NCBI GenBank assembly: GCA_036583965.1
Contig: JAZBQD010000022.1
Coordinates: 1,980,001-2,044,000 of the forward strand
DNA from: Prunella strophiata
Lineage: Eukaryota > Chordata > Aves > Passeriformes > Prunellidae
DNA length: 64,000 bases
Direction: 5' to 3'
Under the pieces are notes generated by a model. The model was not told the DNA's origin and did no database searches. It saw nothing but the letters and a program-made list of their open reading frames with translations. This document shows positions 1-12,600 of the stretch, one piece after another (position 1 is the first letter of the stretch; each line of letters opens with the position of its first letter). The translations under genes and the position numbers were made by a program.

Positions 1-3000
1 TGGGTGCTGGGGTACCTGACAGACCCCTCTGAGGGGGGTGAGCCCTCCTGATTGCTGCCAAGCAGTGCCAGGGAGGCTGCAAACAGCTGCAAAGGCTCCA
101 AATGACCTCATTTTTCTTCCAATCCCTAAATTGCTCACAAGCCCAAAGCTTCCAAGCATGTCCTGTTGCAGAAGTGACTGAACTGACAGATACATTCCCC
201 AAGTAATTTCCATATTTCTTGCTGCCACTAGAACTGGTTACCCAAAGTCAGTTGCAGCTGACAGTTTAATGATAATGGCTTTATGTTTATATATCATCTG
301 TGATAATGTTCCTATTCTCCTTAATTTCAATTCCTGCAAAAGGGGCACTTTAATGTATGCAGCCACAGACCAAAATGACAGTAATTTTCCCTTTGAGCTG
401 CAATGGTTTAGTAAACAATTACATTTCAATTAAAGAGGGGTGATGATAGCCGAGGGAAGTGCCATTCCACTCTCCACATAATACAGGAACATAAATTCTC
501 CAAAGTCAAATCATTATAATATATATTACATGACTGCTTTTCAAAAGAAAAAAAAAAATTAAGGAAAATAGAGTGTATTATGCACAGGCAAAAACTTGGG
601 GGAAAAAAATCTTTCAGTATCTTGTCCACAGCAGCTTGAACTGGGATCCCATTATTTAGGATTATGTTCAGTGAAGAGGAATGGCAGAAGGGCTCTTCAC
701 TTTCATCTCTCCAGGAGTTTCCATTTACTGCCATTAGTATTTAATACTTCATTTATCAAGGATTAAAACCAGGATAGATGGAGGAATGCTGTAAGAGTAG
801 CTTATGATGGATCACTGCAAATTCAAGCCCAACCAGGCAGGAAAACTGCAGGAAAACCAGTTCATGTTACAAGGAGAAGAAAAACTGTGTTTTGGCGTGG
901 TTTGGGGGGATTTTTGGAGTCAATGTGGCTTCAACCAGAAGTACTGAAGTGCTTTTGGTGCTTCTGGAAAGCAAATTATTAATGCTACAATTGAGGATTA
1001 AAGGGCTGGAGAAAGAAATCCTAAATTCTGTCTAGCAAAAGACAGAATACAGATGCTTCCTCAAGTTTTTTGTCAATTTGAGGGATATTTTCCTAGCAAA
1101 GGAAGTAAATTGGGCTCTAACAGAAGGAGTCAATAGATGGCAGTGCTTGATGGGATGGGAGTGAGTCCTCCCCAGTGAGCCTCAGCAAATCCTCCCCTGC
1201 AGCACTTCCCTGCAGGGTGGGCACAGTGAGGGATTTCACTGGCACTCAGCAGGCTTGCCCAGCTCTGGCCCCTGAGTTTGACAAAACACCCACAAACTTC
1301 ATGTTAAACCCCTCTCACACCTCAGCTACTGGGATTCAATGCAGAGAGGCAAAATGCTTCTCTGGGTTCTCCTCAAAGCAAGGCTTTAACCACGGCCATG
1401 GAGGAGGGACACCTTGGTGTCTCCAGCCCTGCAGCATCTCCAGCTGCTGCCAGGTGCCCACTGCAAGTGGAGACCAAAATCTGAGCACTTGGCTCTGAGA
1501 GCAGGCTCAGGACAAGGGACCTCAGCCCAGGTCCAGCCTCAGTGGGGCTGGAGCCTTGAATTTCTCATTCTGCATCAGCTCATACAGAGCTCTGAGAGCA
1601 CAGAAGTGAAGGGAGGGATTTACATGGAAAATAAATCATGTACAGCATGAGATAACCAGGACTAGAGGAGATTTTTCCAAGTTTAAGAAGCTTCATTAAA
1701 AATTTCTTTCAGGAGAAGGGGTTAAGACCAGGACTTGATTTTCAAGGTTTATATTCTATAATTCAAAAACTACCAGGAGCTCTTGTTTTCAAAAACCACA
1801 ATGCCCAATTATCTGTAACCTGCCTGACAGACTTCTGTATGGGAAGGGAAGTTCCCAAATTTCCACCCTAGTTTGCTCCAGTTTTGAAATGAAAGAAAGC
1901 ATCTGGGAATGCAACACTGCCAAAATAGCTGAAACCAATGGCTCCTGAGCTTCCCAGGCCCTTGGAGACTCAACAGCAGAAGGATGGAGATGTCAGGGAA
2001 GAACAATCAGCTGTAAAATATGAAAAGCTTACAATTTCCAAACCTACAACAGCAGGCTCAAAAGTAATAATCCCATTACCACTAAACTAAGGCACTAATT
2101 ACTATTCCCAGTGGCTGGAGTGGACTGACTGCTAATGTTCCTCTGGTTAATGAAGGAAGGTGAGGGAGAATATATTTCTAAAGTCAGACATCTGCTGAAG
2201 GCTGGGCAGCAGCACCAACTGTACCTAATGAAGCCATTCATATTAATGCAGTGACACTCAGAGGGGGCACAGGGGAGAAATGAGATGAGGCTGGATTTGA
2301 ACTCAGAGAAGACAAATGTCATGTATTACCCATGTGATGGCTGCCCTTATTTAATCCACACTGAGTAACAGAGCTGCTTAAAGCAAGGAACTGCATCTCA
2401 CATCAGCTGTTCCACCACCAGCTGCTCAAAGCTGGAATAGCTTCTCTAAAAACCCAAAAAGCAGGATATATGCCATTGGAAAGGAATAAACAGCTTTTTC
2501 TTTTCTTTGACTACAGGGCCACTAAGAAAAATATTCCCAAATCCTCTGTCCTGTGAAGAATCCAGATTTTTCCATCATGTTTTGCTGTTTTCACCAACCA
2601 GCAGTAGTTGTTTAGGGTTCAAGGATAGGCATTCACTGAGATCAATAGGTTCTGATGGCTGGAAGAACAATTTCTAGAAGTAAAATAAACTACTTGTCCA
2701 AACTGCTAATCATGACTCATTCACCAGTGCAAATGTTCTCAGGTGAACTGGGTGTGCTCAGATTAATTTTTTCGGATTGCACCATTGTCTTTGCTTTGAA
2801 ATTCTGGTTCTGCCTCCCTGAGTTTGGTAAGCAGCAGCTGAGTCTGTAAAGAAGGTGTGGCCTGCAGAGAAAACCTGCATGGAGCAAACCTGCTGCAAGA
2901 CCATTTGTGTCTTCTCTGAATAAAGATAGCTGTGTGTGCTGAGAGCCAGCCCAGACATCCTGATGTGTGCAGGGAGTGGGGAGGGGACTCTGTGCTCACA

Positions 3001-3673
3001 TTGCCTCACACTGGGCAGTGCCAGCCAGGGCTCAGCACTGACAGATCCCAGCCCTGGGGTCCCTGCTCCTGGCTGTCAATGGACACAGCAGTGCCCTTCC
3101 CATGGAGCACCAAGACCATTGGTAGTCATGGCAGTGAACAACCAGTGACATCTCAAAGCACAGGGATTGAAGCCATGGACACAGTGGATGGCTCCTCCAG
3201 GCTCCTGCTGAGGCAGGATCCCAGGCTCTGGGCAATCCCAGCTTGGCAGGTGTCCTGTGAGTTAATGACAGGTTCCTGCAGAGATTTTCTCTCTGTAGGA
3301 GTGTGAGCACACACTGTACAGCCGCAGACAGGTAAATGCACCCAGGAATACACTGCAGCAGGACTCACCAAGGAAACCTCTCCAGGAAAGTCTCCCAGGT
3401 GAAGCTCCAGACTCCATTCAAACCCTCCTGCTCTACCAGGATAGATCAGCCAGCTTCTTGTTGCTAACAGTGTCTAACAGCACCCCAGCTCCCCACAAAC
3501 AAGTGAGCAGCAGTTTCACACACAGCACCTCTTCTCTCAGGGTGAGCAGGTTCCTTTCCCCTCTGACAGCCCCCAGGCCCCTCAACAGGATCCCCCAGCC
3601 TGCAGGAGCCCCCCAGGCACCTCCAGGCCCCTCAACAGGATCCCCCAGCCTGCAGGACAGGAGGGACACTGAC
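1..3673 (-). other. DAB2IP: Start of DAB2IP intron 2 (partial, runs off the left edge)
   Basis: This is sequence downstream of the second exon's donor (GT at 3,673-3,672, reading minus). No third DAB2IP exon is visible: I looked for the conserved GFLSRRLKGS / KRTKSQ coding stretch on the minus strand and did not find it. The only structure I noted is the 50-bp-period direct repeat next to the exon. The rest looks like unremarkable intronic sequence. Confidence 0.8.
3573..3657. repeat. Two-copy direct repeat, 50-bp period
   Basis: An identical 35-bp block starting ccaggcccctcaacaggatc occurs at 3,573-3,607 and again at 3,623-3,657. It sits in intron 2 only 16 bp beyond the exon 2 donor. It looks like a local tandem duplication, and the intervening bases are C-rich. 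Confidence 0.9.
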
Positions 3674-3777
3674 CGTGACGCGGAAGGGCGCGGTGGCCGC
3701 GGGCTCCATGGCGGGGTTCTTCTCCGGGATGCCGCTGGGCATGCTGCGCCTCTGCCCGCAGCGCTCCGGGGGGGACT
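3674..3777 (-). CDS. DAB2IP: DAB2IP second coding exon
   Basis: This 104-nt minus-strand exon is bounded by a pyrimidine-rich acceptor (TTCTGTCCCCAG, AG at 3,779-3,778) and a GTCAGT donor (GT at 3,673-3,672). Its first two bases, AG, complete a GAG (Glu) codon with the last G of the upstream exon, followed by 34 codons: SPPERCGQRR, SMPSGIPEKNPAMEPAA, then TAPFRVT. Mammalian DAB2IP has ESPQERPGSRR, SEK-P-SMEPSA and TPFRVT here, so order, length and splice phase agree. The next family residues (GFLSRRLKGS) are not in the remaining 3.6 kb, so the third exon is off the left edge. Oddities: the 5' end carries seven consecutive C on the coding strand (G run at 3,768-3,774), a slippage-prone tract. 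The acceptor is followed directly by a second AG that, if used, would shift the frame. The exon is CpG-rich compared with its intronic flanks. Confidence 0.93.
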
Positions 3778-6700
3778 CTGGGGACAGAACACAAGGGACA
3801 GTCACAAACCCAGCAGCACAGGGACAGCCCAGCAGTGCCAGCAGCCTGTGCAGAATGTGGTGTCTCCCTCTGGATGTCCTCATGAATGAGCCAGCATGAC
3901 GACCCCACGGATTCCACTCGCATTTCCCCGAGCTGCCTGGAGCAACGTTCCATCAGCAAGACTTTCACCTCCAACAATTAGCATTTTTATACAACTGTAA
4001 GCTTCAGATAATGCCTGACAGGTTGGCATTATCATTATTTCCAGTCTGCAGATGAGTAAACAGAAACTGCATTGAGATGAGTGAGAATTATATGCAAAGT
4101 ACAGATCTGTGCACTCGTGGACTTGATCCTCCTCGGGGAAACTGCTAATGGGGTTAGAGGCACAGGATGCTTGAGTTACCTCCCTAATTCCTCCAGCAAC
4201 TTGCTTTGGAACCAGGAAAAAATCATTAAATCCTGCTTTTGCCTAAATATAAAATGAGGATAGGAATACTTACCTCCTTCCCCATTGGCAAGGAAGGGAG
4301 GGGGCTGCAAAGGCAAAATTAACAACTATGCTCAAGACTGAGGATTTAGAAAGATGTTAGGACAGGTCAGCTACAGCACTGTAGCATAATAGGTTCACAA
4401 ACCCTCTTTGAAAGCACCATGGAACTCAGAAAAACTGATTTATCTCCAAGTTGCCATTCAGTGATGCTCAGACTTTGTAACAAACTTCCCTCCCCAAAAC
4501 CATTCCAGAGTTCCTTAGCCAAGCATTTCCATGGACAAGGTTCTGCCTTTGCTAAAGCCTGACTGTAAGAAACAACACCAGCAATTCCACCCAACCATTC
4601 CTGAGATGTGTCTTAAAGAACAGACTGAGATTCCAGCCATGGCTGGGGTGAGGTGCTGGCTCAGTGACATCTTCCTTGGTTGCCATGTAACCTGTGTGAA
4701 ACTCAGCCAGCCCAAAGCAGCAGCTCACTGCCTTCCCAGCTTCCAGCCCAGCCTTCAAATGTCTGGGGCACTTTCTCTGCAGAAAGCTGCACTTTGAATC
4801 TCAAGCAGTAAAATCCTTTGGTGCCATCTCCTCTCAGAAGATTCAGGCTCCCACCCCATTCCTTTGAGCCTTTTGTTTTTGAACTGTCATAAAGAAACTA
4901 CTTGATTACAGCATTTTGAAAGTGAGCTCGAGCTGACAACTGAAGAAGCTGCTTTACATTTTCTTAATGACCGGAAAAATGAACCTTGTTTAAAGCATTT
5001 CTCACACACCTGGCTGGAAAACAGGAATGATGGCATTACCTGAAAGGCAGCTACAAGAAATTACTTTCACCATGTGCTCCCCAGCCCCAAACACTGCTCA
5101 GCACTGAGGGAAAGCACCTGTAACAGCCTCCCAACTTAGCTTCTTACTTCATCATTAAAATATACCCCAAGCAGAGCCAGCAAACACATCAGTGTGACCC
5201 CAGACCAAACACAGAGCTGGCTTAGCACCTAAACCCTGCTATAATTATTAAACTTATGGTTCATGAAATGTTTGGATTCAAATCTCCATTTTAGCTTCTT
5301 TAAGCACTGTGGGTTTCACTGCAGGAGAGACATGTTACAAAACCCTCTGTGAGAAACCAGAAATAACCAGAAGGAGGGGTGGGTGTGGGTGTTGGAGGGG
5401 ATGTGGGGGGAGCTGTTTGTTTTAAAGGTTAATAAAAATAGCTCACAGGTAAATTAGTAACTCCAGGAATGTACAGCATTTACTTGGTGAGCAGGATGAA
5501 TATATAAAGGTTTAAGTGCCCTTTTTACTTCCTCAGGAGTGGAGGCACCATCTCAGGCCGGGTCACTCTGCCCAGGGCCTGGCATCAGCCACGTTGCCAC
5601 AGCAAGCCCAGGGCCATGGAAAAGGGCACTGTAAGCCAGTAACAAAAACTTTCCACAGTCACTAGAGGCTGAGAAAGAAATGTCTTCATTTGCAGCAGAA
5701 GATATTTGGGTTAGGCACTGGAAACAAGTCCCATCTTGCCATGGACAGTTACACCCTGGAGCTGCTGGTGCAGAGAGGGAGAGCTCTCCCTGCCCAGCGA
5801 GGTTCAGGGACAAAGGGCTGCCTTGCCTCCCCTCTCCTGGGGCAGACAGGTACCACACACCTCCTGAAATTCCTTCCAGCCTTATTTTCTGTGATTTCTG
5901 TCAAATTTGCCCACTTGTGCATAAAATAAGCAAGCTACAAGGGATCAGATTCAGTGTCTGATTTTGGCCTTTTCTTCCCAGCCTCTCCTGAACTTCCATC
6001 TCTGTCTGGACAGACACGGTGGCAGTTCTGTGTCACCTCTCAACAGCACAGGGCTCATCCAGGTTATACAACACAGGAGAGAGAGAAATAAACAACAGGG
6101 CTTCCTGCTTTTCTGAATATTTACAGAAAGCTGCAATGTTTTGGGTTTCCCCCTGTGCAGGGTAAGATCTTTAAAGAGAAACTTCCTTGAAATTATCAAA
6201 CCCCTGAAAGCTCTCCCAGGTTACCCCCACACAGCTGGGCCAACACGTTGTTGGCTGTGGAAGGCACCAGGAGGTTTTTAAGTTGAACATATCCCACTGC
6301 CAAGAAGACACACAGCACTGCAAACACTGCACATTAATTTAGAACCTCAGGCTTATGAGCATTTCTGAAACTCTTTCTGTACAGTAATAAACACATTTGG
6401 TTTGTTAACTTATTCAAGGCACTGGAACTGACAGAATAATTAATCCTCACTCCACTCTTCCATGCCTGTTTTTCATGCTGTGGAATCCTTATGGAGCAGC
6501 ACAGCAATCTCCCCAAGGCTCCAGGGCAGCAGCAGAACAGGCTGTGAGCAGCTCCTGGCACCCAAACTCTTGTCTAACCCACCCAACATCACTGCCTCCT
6601 TTGACTCCACTTCTCAGACACTGCTCCAAGCAGGTTGTTATGTGCAACAAACACACAAACAACTGTTACTACTGTTTACTCTTCACTTAGCAAGTGAGGT

Positions 6701-6864
6701 GTTCCTCCATTTGCATTACCTGCTCCTGTGAATCCCAACTAGTCCAAGAGATCATCAGGATTACGCTCTCATTATGGAGAAGAGAATACATTAACTCCTG
6801 TTTGTTCATCTCTCTTCACACCCCCCCCTCACACAATTCCAGGGATCAGCCAGTGGAAGAGACA

Positions 6865-7490
6865 GCGTGAGCAAAAGCAAAGCGGGGCCGCTGGATGGAA
6901 TAACAACGAGCAGGCACTTCCCAGCACGTTGATTTCCTGATAAGAACCTGCTCCAGCTCCAGACAAGAAAGGGAGGTCCAAGCTGAGCGCTGGGAGAGAA
7001 GTCAGCGAGGAGAGATCGTCTCCCTGAACTCACCAGAAGGAAGCCGTGCTGGTGAGCAGCGCTCATGCCATGGCACTGGGAAGGAGCCGGGAAGGAGAGA
7101 AGGAGAGGTGATGACTTCATCAGAGGCAGCGAGCAAGGGAAGAATGCCTGGAATGCCAGAGCAGGCAGCACCGGGACACACGGCAGGAGCGCAGGTTCCT
7201 GCCGCCGCCGGGATGTGCCCACGGAAAGGAGACTTTGGAGCACAACAAAACTTCACCAGATGCTCTGGAGGTGATGCAGGAAACTGCGATTCTCCAGAGG
7301 CAGGAGGCGGTGGGAAAGCCCTGCAGAGGTCAGGCTGCTCCCGAGCTCGGCACTGAGCCCCGCTGGAGCTGAGCTCCTCCCTGTCCTGCCCCACCGGGCA
7401 CTGCCCGGCATCGCAGGTGCCCCAGCGCCTGCCAGGGTGGAGTTTCTGTGAAACCAGAGGGAACAGGAATTACCGGTCTCCTGCTCGTAC
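6865..7490. promoter_or_regulatory. CpG-rich patch inside DAB2IP intron 1
   Basis: CpG dinucleotides are much denser here than in the surrounding intron, for example around 7,170-7,230 and 7,335-7,435. On the minus strand the patch contains a strong splice-donor match (CTG followed by GTGAGT, GT at 7,033-7,032). That makes an alternative non-coding or short first exon conceivable. The ORFs across it look like nothing known. The function is inferred from composition only and could equally be an enhancer or chance. Confidence 0.35.
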
Positions 7491-7493
7491 AAT

Positions 7494-7590
7494 TACAGGC
7501 CGTGAATTAATTTTATTGCTTAATGAATTTAGGTGTTATTCCTCTAATTTCTGCATTATCTAATAAGTCCTTATTACAAACCCAAGAGAG
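7494..7590. other. AT-rich block next to an intronic CpG patch
   Basis: Directly after the 6,865-7,490 CpG patch the composition switches sharply to AT-rich sequence with several TAAT/ATTA cores (gaattaattttattgcttaa, then further TTAT/TAAT runs to about 7,575). TAAT cores are typical homeodomain-binding sequence, and such blocks are often conserved non-coding elements. Conservation cannot be judged from one sequence. Confidence 0.2.
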
Positions 7591-9335
7591 GAGAGGAGGA
7601 GGCATGGTGACAGTGATTTAACGTGGCTCACGGTAGCATTTATGAATTAAGAACAATCCCTGGAGAACAGGTATCTGTAGTGTCTGCATGATTCCACATA
7701 CCCAGGAGAAGCTGCAGAAAAATCTACATTTCAGACAGCTTTGGGTGGCCACAGGAGCCCAGGAGAAAAGATGGAGCTTCTGAATCCAAATGGGGATTTA
7801 GAAGGGAATAGAGGCACTTTTAAAAAGCGGAATAGGCAACGACAGAAAATAATAAACACTGAGCTGAGCCAACTTTCCCCTTCACAAGCTGTGAAGAACT
7901 TTGAGTGGGAAGCAGAGGTGCCAAAATGTCTGATTTCCAGTGACAAAGAGGCTGTGAGAGGTTATGAAAGCCCTTGCTGCTCCCATCAGCTGGCCCAGGA
8001 ATGCAGCTGCAGGGCCACCTTCGTGGTTCAGTTACCTGCACAAGTATTTATTGGAATGCATCACCCAGAGCCTGCTGACCCCCAGTGAATTCCAGCTGAT
8101 CCCTTACAGCAATGTCAGAACCATACAAAATTAATTAAAAGCCAAGCCTTTATTAGGCAATAAAATAGACTTTTAAATGAAAATGGTCATGAGGCAGAAG
8201 TTGAGGGCAGGTGCTGGTGCCCTCTGAACAAGCAGACTCCTCTGAAAGCAAAGCTAATGAACACAGAGAGGGTGCTCTCCAGGCTAAGGGAAGATGTCAG
8301 CCCCTGCTTCTTATCTTAGAATAAAATTATTTCTTTTTGCATCTTAGAATCTCTGGCTTAAACATCCATAAACTTCCATAAAGCCCAGCAATCCTCCTGG
8401 CTGTACCCACAACTCTTCCACATCAGAATCACTGATTTACTCCCCAGTCATTTCATGCTCCAAGCAGAAATAGTTTCACATTTTCTCATGCTCTCATGAC
8501 CTTTCCAGACAATTAAGGACACTGTTTACAGAACTACAGCTTGTAAAAACCCCTCTCCCTTATCTAACTGTTTACATACAGAATAAAAAAATAAATTGGG
8601 ATCATTACTTGCCTCCTGGGCTACACCCTGGCACCAAATACTTCAAATTAAACAACTGAGTCTATGCCTATAGTTAATGATCCCCACAGCAACTACACCA
8701 AACTGATCCAGCTTCTTCCCAGTGCCTTTGTTACCCCCACAGGTGACTTCAGTGGTACAAAAGCAGCACATTCAGTGTGCCCCTGATGTCTGTGCCCCTG
8801 CCTAAAAGCAGCAAAACGCACCTGAAGCACCACTTAGAGCCACACAATTCTCTGCAGCTCCAAGAACGGTGGCTGGGACAGCTGAGTGAACTGAAGAGCC
8901 TTGTTAGAAGTGGCTGGAATACAGAAAACAAATCCCACAAAACATCAGAACACACTGGCTTCCCTCAGCTAAAATCTGTTACCATCTTCTCTCAAAGTGG
9001 GACTAAGAACTCCTGAAAGAAGAGCTTTTGCTTTGTTAAATAATGATTTGGAGTGACACTGACCTTTGCCACGGCACGCTGTGCACTTTAATGGATCCTC
9101 CCCTCATCTCTGTGTCAGGTTCCTGGATATCATGGATTTAATATTCCTCATCCTGCTCCTGAGCCAGTGCTATTAATGGCTCTTGAATCTAGTACAGAAA
9201 AAAGCCCTGCTATTTTTCTGAGTACTTGATATGTATCTATTCCTCTATTTTCTCTATTACCCAGTAGAGAACTCCTCTCCCAGCAGCTGCCACTTTGTGA
9301 TGTGTGCAAGCAGCAAAGCTCTTCTCATGACTTTC

Positions 9336-9655
9336 TGCGGGCTCTGGCTGCCTGCTGCCGCAGCCCCTTCTCTCTGGAAAGCTCGGGTGGGATTTCCATC
9401 CCCCAAGCCCGGGACTCGCCGCTGTGCCCGCTCCAGCAGCGGGATGTGTGTGCCAGCCGCGATGCCGCTGCCTCACTAGATGGAGCTGGAGGCCCTTGGC
9501 TGCCCAAGCGCTCCCAGCCCCGACCCGCTGGGAATTCTCCAGCTGCGCTTTGGCTGCTGGGTCAGCTGATGGGCAGTGCACTTAAGAGCGCTTTCCCTGC
9601 GCTTCCTGCTCTTCCCTGCTCTTTCCCTGCTTTCCCTGCGCTTTCCCTGCTCTGG
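9336..9655. promoter_or_regulatory. CpG-rich patch inside DAB2IP intron 1
   Basis: This is a second intronic stretch with dense CpG and several CCGC/GCGC-type motifs (9,345-9,475 and 9,505-9,600). It ends in a short pyrimidine-rich tandem repeat. No recognisable coding sequence overlaps it on either strand. It could be an internal promoter or enhancer, but I see no motif that decides this. Confidence 0.3.
9589..9649. repeat. Short imperfect tandem repeat, CTTTCCCTG type
   Basis: Six imperfect units of 9-11 bp run head to tail, with the shared core CTTTCCCTG and CG or CT between cores. The repeat is pyrimidine-rich on the plus strand and lies in intron 1 of DAB2IP. Confidence 0.85.
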
Positions 9656-12600
9656 AGCCATCCCAGCACAGCCGGGCACTCTGACAGACACCCAGGGCAA
9701 GTCCTGTGCCCCAAAATTCCACACATCCTCTACCTGAGGAGACAGATTAAACCTATTTGTCAAGGGAAAATCCCTCTCCAAGGGTAAAAGGGAAAGAAGA
9801 GAATAGCACTAATGGAAAGGAAAGCTGAGGTAATTCTCACTGTGAGAGGTCTGAAAATAAAGCAGCTTCTGAGTGCTACAAGCCTGGAGATGAGATCAGA
9901 TCCATGGGCACGAGGCACAGCTGCAGGTCCCCAGACCTGGTGCCAGGGACAGAATATAAGGCATCCAGTAAATGACCCTCCCTTTCTAAAGATAAACAGC
10001 AAATCATGCTGATTGAGCAGCCTGTAGCACAAACTCCATTTTACTGTCTGGTATTTTTAAAGTAGATATGTTTATATATATCTGGTATTTTTATTCTTTA
10101 TTAGTCTCTGAAATAAAAGATGTATGATATTTATCTTCCTCTGCTATGGTATCCACAGAACAAATTCCTCCTCTGCTAACGGCATATCATTCAGGAGCCT
10201 TTTCTCCAGGGTGAAATTGAAATTAAGCTCAGACTTAAAAAATACATCAGAAAAAGCTGAAATTCTGCCCTGGTTGGGGGCCAGATCATGGTGACTGCCA
10301 GTACCCTGGTTCAAGTGGAAAGGATGATAAAGTGAAGTGGAACATCAGCTTCCTCCCATGTGATGATAAAGACAAGCAACACGGAGTGTGGAGAACAAGG
10401 AGTCAGCTCTGGGGAGATTTAAATTAGGCTCATCCATCATGCTGAACCTTCCTGCAAAGATTCTGCTCTGTCACCACGAGCTTTCTTGCAGCACTTTATC
10501 CACAGAGGCAATCTGAGGGCAAGGAGAAACTTCCATCCTCTGCAATTCCTGTCCCTGTGTCTGGAGGTGTCACCTGGACACACCACCCAGGACAGGCTGG
10601 CTCTGTCCCCTGCCTGGCAGGGTTGGTTGGGGGCTTTTTCCCCAGAGGTGACCTGGACAGCTGAGCTGAGCAGGCCAGAACAGCTCCCTCAGGAGAAATG
10701 GAAACTTCACACATTTAATTCCCAGGCCATTTTTCCAGCCTGCACGGTGGCTGCTGGAACAGGTCTGTACTGGTAAAATGCAAATTAAATAAATAAATAC
10801 TTAATTTATAAGCATGATTCATCAGAGGTTTCATCTTCTACAGCAAAGAAACAGATGTTCTACTGATGGCACTTCATTAGAGAGATAAATGGGGTCACAC
10901 ACATATCTCTGTTCACATCCATCTGCATAATAGACCAAACATTAAGATTTGAATTTCACATGGTGCATGTGGCTCTCAGAGCAGCCTCAGAGAGTCTCAA
11001 TGCCCAGAGCCTGCTCACCCACCTCAGATTGTCTCAACAGCCAAGGAACTTTGCTCAGAAAAGCAGGAGGTTGGCACATAGCACTGGCTATTTCGGAGAC
11101 AGTTTCACTGGAAACACACAAGAATACTGGATTTTAGGTAATGGATGGCAGGGATTTTTGGTGCCCACCAAAACACAGTATCTGTCATGAGGAAGCAACT
11201 CAAAGCAGCAGTGACAGCAAAGTCTGGAACCACTGTTCTTCCTCCAGCTCAAGTCAGGGAGGGTTAGGATCAGGGACAGGGTTAGGGATAGCTGAGAGGG
11301 ATTTTCTGGTTTTCCAAATGTTAATGCAGGAGGCCTCAGAGTTCCCCTAACAAACAGAAACAAGTCTCCTGCACTTCAACAGGCATTAAGAGAAGAAAAT
11401 GCTTCTAAAATGAGTGATATTCTTTCCACAGATGTTTCTTTGCTGTGTGTGGATGTGTGGGCACAGCTGTGTCAGGCACAGCAGCTCTGCACACCTGGGC
11501 AATGCCCCCCTGTGCCCAAAGCACTGCTGAGAATCCATCCCTGCTCACTGCTGTTCCCCATCCATCTCTCCTCTGGCTGCTCAGACTCTCTCAGCAATTG
11601 TTTCACTATTAGAAATTGTGGAATGTAAATCCTAATTTATTGTGACTGATCCTTTTATTTCCTCTGGGGGTGGGTGGGTATTTCTGCTCCTCTCCCACAA
11701 ACCTGCTCTGCAAACACTCGCAGGTGGCAGCTGCACACTCACTCTGCAGTTTTCAAGCAAACAGCACCAGTGCCAAGGAGAGACAAGAAACATTAAAAAC
11801 CAGTCGTGTTTTCACTTCCCAACCTATTTTTGAAACAGGAGGGAGCAGGAGAATGTTCTTACCTACACCAACACTGACATTTGCATTTTCCATCCTAAAA
11901 AATATGCCAGATCTGTGTTGGAATTTCTCCCTCCAGAACTGCCCTGCAGTCACTCTGAGGAGCAAATGGGCACTTGGAACAGCAACACTGCAACCCTGCA
12001 GAACAATTCAGCAATTTGGTGACCAAGCATTCACCCTCCTGGGGAGGTTAATGCACCCCACCCCACTCTCTGAAATCTCATTTTGGTGTTCATCCGGCTT
12101 GTAGCTGAACCTGGAAGCAGAGTTATGTAAATGAACACCAAATGTTCTCACTTCAAACACACCAGCCCCATCAAAATGTGTTCTTGTCTAAGGGTATAAA
12201 GGTAATAATTGGTAACCTTTGACTGCTAAAAATGTAAAGGGAAAATATCTTTCATTTAAAACTTGCTCGTTTGGTTACCATGGACACTGCTTAATCATGA
12301 AGGATGACTATTACTTGTTCCTATAGAAACCAAGAAGCTTAAGAAGCATCCTGTAATTTAACTCCAGATGCCAAATTTTACACCAGTCCCCTATTAGCAC
12401 ATTTGGGTACTTCAGAACAGGCCCAGGCTTGATCTCTGACTCTAAAAGAAATTCAGTGATGCAGAAATGCTGTAAGAAACCAAAAATATGAGCATGTAAG
12501 GTACAAAAGAAACTTGCACTTCACATAAATTGGTTTTTTTCAAAAGGAAACATTAAGTGCTCAGCATCTGAGGATTCCTCTTTCAGTGCAAATGTTAACG

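Noticed and set aside
11250..11290. Interstitial telomere-like repeat (gggttaggg)
   Set aside because: Only one or two TTAGGG-like hexamers within diverged sequence, not an array.
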